Origin: Robiginitomaculum sp.
GTDB lineage: Bacteria > Pseudomonadota > Alphaproteobacteria > Caulobacterales > Maricaulaceae
Length of the DNA stretch: 34,092 nt
Direction: 5' to 3'
Assembly: GCA_021776555.1 (NCBI GenBank)
Contig: JAJFFR010000053.1
Coordinates: forward strand, 1 to 34,092
The position numbers were made by a program, and so were the translations under genes. How positions within the stretch are numbered: position 1 is the stretch's first letter; each line of letters begins with the position of its first letter. The notes below the pieces were generated by a model. That model was given only the letters and a program-made list of their open reading frames with translations. It ran no database searches and was not told where the DNA came from. Below, piece by piece: positions 22,062 through 29,663 of the stretch.

Positions 22062-22985
22062 CTAGACTGGCTTCTTGTAGGTTTCTTTGGGCCAGCGGCG
22101 GTGGACCCAGAACCAACTTTCAGGATGGCGGACAATGCGCGCTTCTAAAAATAGATTGATCTGCTCGACGGTTTCGGCAATCGCCAAATTACGATCAGCA
22201 TGGCTCGACACCTGAATGGGTGGATGAAAATTGACCCGGAACCGGGCTTTGGGCAGCCGGACAATCGACACCGGTAAAATTGGTGCATCAAAGCGTAAGG
22301 CCAAGCGGGCCGGGCCGGGTGCGGTCTTCAGCTCTTGCCCGAAGAAGTTGGCTTTGATGCCTTGATTAAACTTCTGATCATTCAAAAACGTAACGCTTTG
22401 CCCTAACTTCATGGCTTCCAGCATTTCTTTGGCACCTGCACCGCCCTTGGCGCTCAGTTCCGGAATGCCATAAGCCAGACGGATGCGGGTGATCGAGCGG
22501 TCAATCCATGGGTTGTTGGCATGGCGAAATGATACGCGAGCTGGAAGACCACCTTGGCAGATGGCAGCCGCCATCACTTCCCAATTGGCAAAGTGGCCAG
22601 AGATCAATACGGCCGGTTTTTGGCTGTCAATAATTGCTTGCAAATGTTCCTGCCCACAAACCTCCACCCGACCGTCTTCGTCAAACGGGCGCAGTTCGTT
22701 CAAGTGTGGAAACTCCCCGGCAATCCGGCCCAGATTGTCCCAACAGGCCAAAGCCAATTTTTGACTGCGCGCTGCGGAGAGGTCCGGGAATACCAGTTTG
22801 ATATTGATCAATGCTGTCTTGTGGGCTGACAATAACGGGCCGAGCTGGCGCATGGCCCAGCCGCCTAGACCAGAGGCCCACTCAATCGGCAACAGACGAA
22901 ACAGGCCCATCAGGGCAAACCACAATCCGGCTTCGATGACCCATTGCGCCCACAAAAAAACCGATGCTTGTTTTCTTACGTGCAT
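22062..22985 (-). CDS. Lipid A biosynthesis lauroyl-type acyltransferase (LpxL/HtrB family)
   Basis: 307-residue inner-membrane late acyltransferase of lipid A synthesis. It has one N-terminal hydrophobic helix (about 15-33) and the catalytic HX4E motif in SGHFANWE (His131, Glu136). RHANNPWIDRSI and FLNDQKFNQGIKANFFG are typical of the family, as is the C-terminal PESWFWVHRRWP. The ATG overlaps the lpxK stop by 10 bp, so it is the last gene of a tightly coupled lpxL-lpxK-waaA-DUF374 set read leftward. The acyl chain length cannot be told from sequence. Confidence 0.94.
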   Translation of the reverse strand: MHVRKQASVFLWAQWVIEAGLWFALMGLFRLLPIEWASGLGGWAMRQLGPLLSAHKTALINIKLVFPDLSAARSQKLALACWDNLGRIAGEFPHLNELRPFDEDGRVEVCGQEHLQAIIDSQKPAVLISGHFANWEVMAAAICQGGLPARVSFRHANNPWIDRSITRIRLAYGIPELSAKGGAGAKEMLEAMKLGQSVTFLNDQKFNQGIKANFFGQELKTAPGPARLALRFDAPILPVSIVRLPKARFRVNFHPPIQVSSHADRNLAIAETVEQINLFLEARIVRHPESWFWVHRRWPKETYKKPV

Positions 22986-23968
22986 GAGCGGATTACCTCC
23001 GCCAACAGGTTTTCAACATCATCTGGTTTTGCAAATTCCAACGCCACCGGCCAGACCAGTAGATCAGCGCACAATTCTTCGGGCCAACGCACTGCGTCTT
23101 TGGTGGTGGTGATCAATCTGGCTTGGGTTTGTTCGGCCCATTGGGTCAAATTGGCTACATCCTTTGCGGTAAAGGCATGGTGATCGCCAAAGGCTATTTC
23201 CTGCACCAGTTCAGCCCCGGCAGCGCGTAGGGACGAAAAGAATTTCTCCGGGCGGCCGATTCCGGCAAACGCTAGGATTTTGCCACTCGGCGGTTTGGCT
23301 TGCGATGTCAGCTTGGCCGACAACACCGCTCCAGTAAACGTGGCTAGTTCGTCATGGCTTTTGGCTTTGCCGTCTGGCCCAATCCACACAAGGGCATCGG
23401 CTCGTTGTAACGCCCGACTGACCGGTTCACGCAATGGACCAGCTGGAAAAACACGCCCATTTCCCAAACCAATTTCGGCATCAATTGCCAGCAAGGACAA
23501 GTCCTTGGCTAAAACCGGGTTTTGAAAGCCATCATCCATGACCAAACAACTGGCGCCGGCTTGAATGGCCAATTCGGCGCTGGCTAGTCTGTCCCGCCCC
23601 ACAAAAGTCGGAGCAATATCGGCCAGTAATAATGGCTCATCGCCGACGTCGCGATGGCTATGAAGTTTGGGGTCAACCTGCAAGGCGTCTCGTTGTTTGC
23701 CGCCATAACCCCGGGTCAGAAAAGCCGGGTGCAGACCTTGCCCGATCAAATGCTGGGCCAGCTTGATGGCCAAAGGTGTCTTGCCGGTGCCACCCATATT
23801 GATATTGCCAACACAGATCACCGGAACAGACAGACGAATGGATTCTGTGCGTGAAAATTTCCAGTTTGAAACCGCACTATAGACCCAACTGATCGGGGTA
23901 AGTAAGGCGCGGGTGACCGGAGCCGCCGCCCGGCCGTGGCGGGTATTCCAAAACTCAGGAGGCCGCAT
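22976..23968 (-). CDS. lpxK: Tetraacyldisaccharide 4'-kinase
   Basis: LpxK phosphorylates the 4' position of the lipid A disaccharide at the inner membrane. 330 residues from the ATG at 23968, which is preceded by a strong AAGGAGG (23974-23980) at 5 nt. An upstream ATG at 24004 is therefore rejected. A hydrophobic N-terminal helix (about 19-34) precedes the P-loop GNINMGGTGKTP (54-65). FLTRGYGG, and VMDDGFQNPVLAKDLSLLAID (Walker B-like) follow. The start overlaps the 3' end of waaA by 14 bp. Confidence 0.96.
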   Translation of the reverse strand: MRPPEFWNTRHGRAAAPVTRALLTPISWVYSAVSNWKFSRTESIRLSVPVICVGNINMGGTGKTPLAIKLAQHLIGQGLHPAFLTRGYGGKQRDALQVDPKLHSHRDVGDEPLLLADIAPTFVGRDRLASAELAIQAGASCLVMDDGFQNPVLAKDLSLLAIDAEIGLGNGRVFPAGPLREPVSRALQRADALVWIGPDGKAKSHDELATFTGAVLSAKLTSQAKPPSGKILAFAGIGRPEKFFSSLRAAGAELVQEIAFGDHHAFTAKDVANLTQWAEQTQARLITTTKDAVRWPEELCADLLVWPVALEFAKPDDVENLLAEVIRSCT

Positions 23969-25244
23969 GATGGCCTCCTTGTAACAGTGAGAGTAGTGGC
24001 CCAACTACCCCGTCGGCGATCTCGCTTTCCGCTTGGTTCAGCCAGCCGGTTGCCGCTTGTACCTGCGCCGGCGTAATGTCTGGTTGGCCAAGTCTGGTTA
24101 ATACCGCCTTGGCAATTTCCGGTGCGGTGTTCAGCAATTGTACGGCACCTGCGTGTTCCAGTGCGTTATAAATTTCGGCAAAACTGATCACTTGTGGGCC
24201 AGATAATACCGGTATTCTGGCCCGAATGGCTTCTAACGGATTATGGCCTTTACCATTGCCCAGCGAACCGCCAACAAACACGATGTCGGCCAGATCAAGC
24301 CAGCTTTCCATATCACCAATGGTATCGGCAATGAGAATAGAAGCATTGGCGTGGCCGGTTTTGGACCATGTGGAATGGCTCAAATTGCGCCCCCCGGCCA
24401 ATCGTCCAATGGCTTTGGCTCGTTCTGGGTGCCTGGGTGCAATGATCAACAAAGCGTCCTTGTGTTCTTGCAAGACCGGGGCATGGGCTTGCATCAAGAT
24501 TTTATCTTCGCCCTCGTGGGTTGATGCACCAAGCCAGATCGGACGCCCGGCTAAGCTTTGGCGCAACTCGTTCAGCCAAGCAGGTTGCGGGGCAATTGGA
24601 ACGGGGAGCATTTTCAAATTACCGGGCAAGGTCGGCACCTGTCCGGTCACTTGCGACAGAAAATCAGCACTTGCCTGATCGGCGGCACTGATCCAGTTGA
24701 ACTGCCCAAACAAAGCGCGGCCCGTATCAATTCTCTTGCTCCAATTCCCACGGGAGCGTTCATTCATTCGAGCATTGATCAAAGCTAGCGGAATGTCTTT
24801 TTCTTTAGTTTGCAAGATCAGATTGGGCCATATCTCGGATTCGAGCAAAATGGCTAGGTTGGGCTGCCAATGAGCCAAAAACCGATTGATCGACCGGGGT
24901 GTGTCCACCGGCAGATACTGATGAAACTGGTTTTGGCCCAAGCGGGCTGCAATCATTTTAGCTGAACTAATGGTACCTGATGTAAACAAAAACGAGATGT
25001 CAGGACGTTGCAAGGCTATTTGGTGGGCTAGTGCCAGACCTAAGCCGCTTTCGCCAACGCTGGCACCATGGATCCAGATCAATGACCCTTTTGGCCGCTC
25101 GATTTCGCTATGACCAAAGCGTTCCCGGACCCGGGCGGCATCTTCCTTGCCCCGCCATTTTCGGAGGGTCAGGACCGGGTGATACAGCCAGCCGAATAGT
25201 TTTGACAGCAAAACATATAGACGAAGCGAAAAGGGAGCTTTCAC
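23955..25244 (-). CDS. waaA: 3-deoxy-D-manno-octulosonic acid transferase
   Basis: GT-B glycosyltransferase (WaaA/KdtA) that adds Kdo from CMP-Kdo to lipid IVA at the cytoplasmic face. 429 residues from the GTG at 25244, which overlaps the stop of the DUF374 gene (GTGA). An N-terminal hydrophobic anchor is at about 7-27. HGASVGES carries the catalytic Glu65, equivalent to Glu60 in E. coli. ILLESEIWPNL and the donor-site GGSLGNGKGHNPLEA are typical of the family. The frame opens further upstream (25286), but that part lies within the previous gene. Whether it adds one or two Kdo residues is not readable. Confidence 0.96.
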   Translation of the reverse strand: MKAPFSLRLYVLLSKLFGWLYHPVLTLRKWRGKEDAARVRERFGHSEIERPKGSLIWIHGASVGESGLGLALAHQIALQRPDISFLFTSGTISSAKMIAARLGQNQFHQYLPVDTPRSINRFLAHWQPNLAILLESEIWPNLILQTKEKDIPLALINARMNERSRGNWSKRIDTGRALFGQFNWISAADQASADFLSQVTGQVPTLPGNLKMLPVPIAPQPAWLNELRQSLAGRPIWLGASTHEGEDKILMQAHAPVLQEHKDALLIIAPRHPERAKAIGRLAGGRNLSHSTWSKTGHANASILIADTIGDMESWLDLADIVFVGGSLGNGKGHNPLEAIRARIPVLSGPQVISFAEIYNALEHAGAVQLLNTAPEIAKAVLTRLGQPDITPAQVQAATGWLNQAESEIADGVVGPLLSLLQGGHHAAS

Positions 25245-25993
25245 GAGTTGGCCTCCGCGTCTGGTTTTATCGGCTCGTGACCACAAGCCTGATCGGCCCG
25301 CTGGGTTGCATAAATCAATTGATCTTCCATTTGTTGGCGTTTGGCTTCCAGTATTTGCTCATCTGCATCCTTCGGCACCCATATGGGTCCTTGCCAGACA
25401 ATCACCCCGCGCCCAAACGGCAAGGGAAGGCAGAACCGGTCCCAACTGGAGAAGAATTTGGCGGCGCTGGTCGACCAAGCAAAACACAGGATCGGCGCAC
25501 CGGTTTTGGCCGCGAGTTGCACCGCACCCATCGAGGCCCGCATCCGAGGGCCGCGCGGTCCGTCCGGGGTAATGGCCAAACAACCGCCAGTTTCGATGTG
25601 GGTCATCATTTTGCGAAACGCAGAAACGCCGCCTTTGTTTTTGCCTCTCTTTTTGCGGTTGGCGGCTGATCCTCTGATCACGCCAACGCCCAGCATGCGA
25701 GTGGCACGAGAAATAAAGGCTCCATCGGAGGAGAGGGAAATTAAAATGCTAGGCGGTTGTTTGGCGGGCGGGCGGGCGGTGGGCCATCCGGCAATGGTCA
25801 TCAGAACTCGTGAGTGCCATAACGCCCCAATGACCCCTTCACCACCGGCCCAGACCGGCTCGACAATTTCCAACCCTTCGACCCGCCATTTGGTGGTGTG
25901 CTTGACCAGTTTCATATATCCAGCCAAAACCAGTGCCAGTACAAATTGTACCGGTCTGGATCGAAACAGTTTCTTTCCCAATGGCTGGCTCAT
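25241..25993 (-). CDS. Lysophospholipid acyltransferase-like protein (DUF374)
   Basis: DUF374 family, related to glycerol/lysophospholipid acyltransferases. 250 residues from the ATG at 25993. GALWHSRVLM corresponds to the HX4D-type catalytic block with His but altered spacing, and LISLSSDGAFISRATRMLGVGVIRGSA and TPDGPRGPRM are strongly conserved family motifs. An N-terminal hydrophobic segment suggests membrane association. In alphaproteobacteria this gene usually precedes waaA, as here (GTGA overlap), implying a role in lipid A or envelope lipid assembly, though its substrate is unknown. An ATG at 26032 would add 13 residues and overlap the divergent phosphatase start; neither start has a clear ribosome-binding site. 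Confidence 0.9.
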   Translation of the reverse strand: MSQPLGKKLFRSRPVQFVLALVLAGYMKLVKHTTKWRVEGLEIVEPVWAGGEGVIGALWHSRVLMTIAGWPTARPPAKQPPSILISLSSDGAFISRATRMLGVGVIRGSAANRKKRGKNKGGVSAFRKMMTHIETGGCLAITPDGPRGPRMRASMGAVQLAAKTGAPILCFAWSTSAAKFFSSWDRFCLPLPFGRGVIVWQGPIWVPKDADEQILEAKRQQMEDQLIYATQRADQACGHEPIKPDAEANS

Positions 25994-26030
25994 TAGCGAT
26001 TTGTAGCGTGTTCGTAGCAGAAAGGCACCC

Positions 26031-26690
26031 ATGACCTTCGATCTAACCACAACAAAGGGCCGAAGAAAGGCTGAAGCGGATTTGATGTGGCGTGACCACG
26101 GATTTTTGCGGCTGCGCTTCCAAAACAAGCGCTGGATTTCCGATGAAATGGTGCGGACCAACCAACCCTCGCCAAAGCAGATTGAGGCGTGGGCCAATGC
26201 CGGTATTCGGACCATCATCAATTTGCGCGGTGGTTTGAATAGCGGGTTTCACGCGCTCGAGGTTGAGGCTTGTAAAAAACATGGAATTGTACTGGAAAAT
26301 TTCACTGTAAAATCACGGGATACCCATCCGTCCGAAGTGATTTTTGGAGCGCGTGATCTGTTCAAACGTATTGAGTATCCGGCCTTGATGCATTGCAAAT
26401 CAGGAGCGGATCGGGCCGGGTTTATGGCGGCGCTTTATATGCATTTTGCCAAGGGCCAACGCATCGAGCAAGCCATGCAGCAGCTTTCGCTTAAAACCTT
26501 GCATGTCAAAGCGGGCAAGACCGGCATGCTCGACTTTTTCTTTCAATCTTATCTGGATTTTGCTGCGCAAAAACACATCACCTTTAGTAATTGGGTGGAA
26601 ATCGAATACGACCCGGCAGCGGTCAAAGCGGCCTTTATGGAAAACTGGTTGGGAAATGTACTGGTCGAAAAGGTCTTGCGCCGCGAGTAG
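26031..26690 (+). CDS. Dual-specificity/tyrosine phosphatase-like protein
   Basis: 219-residue cytosolic phosphatase of the protein-tyrosine-phosphatase fold. The active-site loop is HCKSGADRAG with Cys122 and Arg128 (CX5R). Earlier, VRTNQPSPKQIEAWANAGIRTIINLRG and the SRDTHP segment match the bacterial DSP/PTP-like family. GAAAGG lies 5 nt before the ATG at 26031. This gene runs against the lipid A genes on both sides and splits the lipid A block in two. Its substrate (protein, phospholipid or sugar phosphate) is not known; PTP-fold enzymes acting on phospholipids do exist. Confidence 0.9.
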   Translation: MTFDLTTTKGRRKAEADLMWRDHGFLRLRFQNKRWISDEMVRTNQPSPKQIEAWANAGIRTIINLRGGLNSGFHALEVEACKKHGIVLENFTVKSRDTHPSEVIFGARDLFKRIEYPALMHCKSGADRAGFMAALYMHFAKGQRIEQAMQQLSLKTLHVKAGKTGMLDFFFQSYLDFAAQKHITFSNWVEIEYDPAAVKAAFMENWLGNVLVEKVLRRE

Positions 26691-26705
26691 GGGTATTCGC
26701 GATGT

Positions 26706-26812
26706 TTGCCCCCTCACCCCAGCCCCCTCCCCGTAGGGGCGAGGGGGTACTATTGCCCTGATATTACAGCTGCGCCCCTTCTCCCATGGGGAGAAGGTCG
26801 GGATGAGGGGAT
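26706..26812. repeat. Pair of GC-rich inverted repeats after the phosphatase gene
   Basis: Two hairpin-forming units in tandem. The first is CCCCCTCCCC ... GGGGCGAGGGGG around GTA (about 26724-26746). The second is CCCCTTCTCCC ... GGGGAGAAGG (about 26776-26799), followed by TCGGGATGAGGGG. Such 'CCCTCACCC...CTCCCC...GGGGAGAGGG' units are a common dispersed repeat type in proteobacteria. They sit between the convergent phosphatase and msbA genes and probably stop transcription from both sides. Confidence 0.7.
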
Positions 26813-26830
26813 CGCATTGGTAAAAGAACT

Positions 26831-26860
26831 GGATCCCGGATCATGTCCGGGGACCGGCTT
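26831..26860. repeat. Palindromic intergenic repeat
   Basis: GGATCCCGGA, TCATG, TCCGGGGACC: arms CCCGGA (26835-26840) and TCCGGG (26846-26851) are a perfect inverted repeat. The core is shared with the unit at 13264-13290. It is the third hairpin in the 192 bp between the phosphatase and msbA genes. Confidence 0.65.
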
Positions 26861-26882
26861 ATATTCGTCCGTAAAAAAACCT

Positions 26883-28652
26883 TTAGCGTAATTGTGCCCC
26901 GGCCAGCTTGGTGTATAGGCCGCCTTGGGCCAGCAAGCTGTCATGTTTACCTTGTTCAACCACTTGTCCATGATCCAGCACGACGATCAGGTCTGCATTA
27001 CGAACTGTGGCTAAGCGGTGGGCAATGACCAAGGTGGTGCGGTTTTGCATGAGTTTAGCCAAGGCGTCTTGCACTTTGGCTTCGGTTGCACCATCCAGTG
27101 CGCTGGTCGCTTCATCCAATAGCAGGATCGGTGCGTCTTTTAAGATTGCGCGGGCAATGGCGATACGTTGGCGTTGGCCGCCGGACAGCGCATTACCGTT
27201 TTCTCCGACCCGGGTTTCAAACCCGTGGGGCAGGCTTTCGATAAATGTCAAGGCTGCTGCGCCCTGTGCTGCGGCCCGGATTTGCTGGTCGTTGGCCTCT
27301 GACCGACCAAAGACAATGTTGGCCCGCACCGTGTCGTCAAACAAAACCGGATGCTGGCTAACTACTGAAATGGCGTGGCGCAAACTAGCCAGATCGCAAG
27401 TGGAGATATCCGTACCATCCAGCAAAACCTGTCCGCTTTGTGGGTCATAAAACCGCAAGAGCAGGTTAAAAATACTGCTTTTCCCAGCCCCAGATGGACC
27501 AACCAAAGCCAAAGTCTGACCCGGCTTGGCCGTTATGGAAAAATTGGAAAGGGCCGGGCTGTCTTCGCCATAGGCAAAGTTGATCGCCTCCAGCCGTACT
27601 TCGCCGGAATTTATGACCAACGGTTTGGCATCTGGTCGGCTGGTGATGGTTGGTATTTCGTCAAGCAGGGTAAAGGCCCGCGTAATTGCGGCCATGCCCT
27701 CTTGCCAGACCGCATTTAACGTACCGATAGCTCGCGCTGCCGGGGCCATGGCAGCCAGTGCCGCGATAAACCCCATGAGTTCTGGAATGGCCGAATTGCC
27801 GCTCATGGCGCGCCAACCGGCATAAGCGATCACTGCGGCCAGTGCTGCCGCACCCAGTACTTCTAGGAACGGATCAACTGCAGCTTTGGTGCGGGTTAAT
27901 TGCATGGCCAATTGGTAGCGTTCGGCAAAGCTGGTCTTGGCCCGGGATTGCTCGCGCGATTCCAAACCAAATGATCGAACCATTTGGGTGCCGGCAATGC
28001 TTTCGCTGAGCAAAGCGGTCATCCGGCCGATTTGGTGCTGGGCCGCATCTGACAGGGCGCGCACCCGGCGACCCAACCAGATCACTGGAAATGTAGCCAG
28101 TGGATAGACCAGCAGAATAATCAGGGCCAGCTTCCAGTTCATCCAGAGCATGGCGCCCAGCAACCCGACCACACTTAACGCGTCGCGGACCAGATTATTG
28201 GACACTCGAACCAGCGCCTCCTTGGCCAAATTGACATCATTGGTAAAACGCGAAACCAGCAGACCGGAAGCATCTTGGTTCAATTGCGCGATATCCATGT
28301 CTTGCACATGAGCAAACATGGCACTTTGCAAATCGCGAACGGTGCGCAAAGCAAGGGCATTGGTCAGCAATATCTGCCCATAAAGCGCCAAGGCCTTGGT
28401 CAGGGCAAAACCGATAAACCCAAGCGGGATCAAGGTCAAAATCCGTGGATCACCTGCTTCCAACAATTTGAAGGCAAAACTGATCAATAGCGGATAGGCC
28501 GAAGTTGCAGCGGCGACCACCACCATCAGGGGCAGCGCCAGCAGCAACAAGCCTTGATGCGGTCGGACGAATCGTCGCCACAATCGCAAACGGGCGTCGG
28601 GTTCAGTCGTGGTCGTGATGATCGTGTTCCGGGTCAAACAGACGGTGGGCAT
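26883..28652 (-). CDS. msbA: MsbA-type lipid A-core ABC flippase
   Basis: Half-size ABC exporter of 589 residues. Six transmembrane helices occupy about residues 30-310 and the ATPase domain follows. Walker A is GPSGAGKSS, the signature is LSGGQRQRIAIARA, Walker B is ILLLDEATSALD and the switch is IAHRL. Its position among lipid A genes supports an MsbA role, flipping the finished lipid A precursor across the inner membrane. The start is unclear: the coding frame overlaps the His-rich 3' end of the DUF4170 gene. I list the ATG at 28652; an ATG at 28679 and a TTG at 28637 are alternatives, and none has a good ribosome-binding site. Coupling to DUF4170 translation is likely. Confidence 0.93.
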   Translation of the reverse strand: MPTVCLTRNTIITTTTEPDARLRLWRRFVRPHQGLLLLALPLMVVVAAATSAYPLLISFAFKLLEAGDPRILTLIPLGFIGFALTKALALYGQILLTNALALRTVRDLQSAMFAHVQDMDIAQLNQDASGLLVSRFTNDVNLAKEALVRVSNNLVRDALSVVGLLGAMLWMNWKLALIILLVYPLATFPVIWLGRRVRALSDAAQHQIGRMTALLSESIAGTQMVRSFGLESREQSRAKTSFAERYQLAMQLTRTKAAVDPFLEVLGAAALAAVIAYAGWRAMSGNSAIPELMGFIAALAAMAPAARAIGTLNAVWQEGMAAITRAFTLLDEIPTITSRPDAKPLVINSGEVRLEAINFAYGEDSPALSNFSITAKPGQTLALVGPSGAGKSSIFNLLLRFYDPQSGQVLLDGTDISTCDLASLRHAISVVSQHPVLFDDTVRANIVFGRSEANDQQIRAAAQGAAALTFIESLPHGFETRVGENGNALSGGQRQRIAIARAILKDAPILLLDEATSALDGATEAKVQDALAKLMQNRTTLVIAHRLATVRNADLIVVLDHGQVVEQGKHDSLLAQGGLYTKLAGAQLR

Positions 28653-28869
28653 GAATGATGAAATAGCGCATGTGGGCATTGTCTACTGAACGCTGGGCGG
28701 CGCTTTTCCAAGCGGTAAAGGCGGTTGCGTAATCAGGAAATGCGCCGACAAAGTCAATTTCAGATAAATCCTGGAACCGGGTTTTCTGCACATCCTCCAA
28801 TTCACCGCCCAATACTATGTGTAGCAATTGCGGATCGTTTTTTTTCGGTTCTTTATTTTTTTGGCTCAT
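28603..28869 (-). CDS. DUF4170 family protein
   Basis: 88-residue protein typical of alphaproteobacteria: LLHIVLGGELEDVQKTRFQDLSEIDFVGAFPDYATAFTAWKSAAQRSVDNAHMRYFIIHAHRLFDP. It ends in a His/Asp-rich tail (HDHHDHD) that could bind metal. No function is established. It lies in the conserved order pmbA-cysQ-DUF4170 upstream of lipid A genes. Its start overlaps the cysQ 3' end by 17 bp and its own 3' end overlaps msbA, so the block is translated as a tightly linked unit. Confidence 0.9.
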   Translation of the reverse strand: MSQKNKEPKKNDPQLLHIVLGGELEDVQKTRFQDLSEIDFVGAFPDYATAFTAWKSAAQRSVDNAHMRYFIIHAHRLFDPEHDHHDHD

Positions 28870-29662
28870 GATGGTTGGTCTCTTTTTGGCTTTGTTTGAT
28901 GCGTCTTCTTATCAAACCATGGATCGGCTTTCCAGCACAGATCACACCGGAATTTGTAGTTGTTTCCAGATTATACAAAAATTTCTGGCCCATTGGATCG
29001 CTGACTACGGCTCCGGCCTCGTTGGCGATCAGGTCGGCAGCAGCCAGATCCCAATCTGATTTTGGCTTTAGGGTCAGTGTTGCATCCCAATCACCACCTG
29101 CTACCAAAACCATGCGATAGGCCATGGAATTGCGGCTCGCGCACTCCATCTGGGGCCATTTTTTGGCCCATCCTTTGTGACGGAATAACCCTTGATGCGC
29201 CACCATGCGACAATCATCAAGCGCGGCTCGTGAGCTGGCCCGTATCGGTTGGTTGTTCAGACTGGCACCTTGCCCTTTAGCGGCTGAATACATTTCGTCA
29301 AAGGCTGGGTTAAACACCGCGCCAGCGATGGGCCGACCATCTTCAACCACCGCAATCGAGGTGCAAAAATGTGGTTTACCTTGCAGGAAAGCCCGAGTGC
29401 CATCAATCGGATCGACCACAAAAACCCGTTTGGCGCGCAAGCGGGATTGGTCATCAATGGTTTCTTCCGATAGCCAGCCATAATCCGGTCGAGCTTCGCG
29501 CAAAAATTTGTGCAGCAGGGTATCCACTGCCAGATCGGCCTCGGTCACTGGATGGTTGTCGCCCTTGTCCCAGACTTTTGCCGGTTGCCCGAACCATTGC
29601 ATAGACAAGGCCCCGGCTTGCCGGGCGGCCGATTGCAAAAGGTCCAGATCGGTGTTTGCCAT
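28853..29662 (-). CDS. cysQ: 3'(2'),5'-bisphosphate nucleotidase / inositol monophosphatase family
   Basis: Li+-sensitive metal-dependent phosphatase family, 269 residues from the ATG at 29662. Metal-binding motifs are complete: LSEET (Glu66, Glu67), VVDPIDGTRAF (Asp84, Asp87) and SDWDLAAADLIANEAG. CysQ removes the 3'-phosphate of PAP formed during sulfate assimilation; inositol-phosphate activity is the main alternative and cannot be excluded from sequence. The ATG lies 1 bp after the pmbA stop; the frame further upstream lies within pmbA and is rejected. Confidence 0.88.
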   Translation of the reverse strand: MANTDLDLLQSAARQAGALSMQWFGQPAKVWDKGDNHPVTEADLAVDTLLHKFLREARPDYGWLSEETIDDQSRLRAKRVFVVDPIDGTRAFLQGKPHFCTSIAVVEDGRPIAGAVFNPAFDEMYSAAKGQGASLNNQPIRASSRAALDDCRMVAHQGLFRHKGWAKKWPQMECASRNSMAYRMVLVAGGDWDATLTLKPKSDWDLAAADLIANEAGAVVSDPMGQKFLYNLETTTNSGVICAGKPIHGLIRRRIKQSQKETNHHEPKK

Positions 29663-29663
29663 A

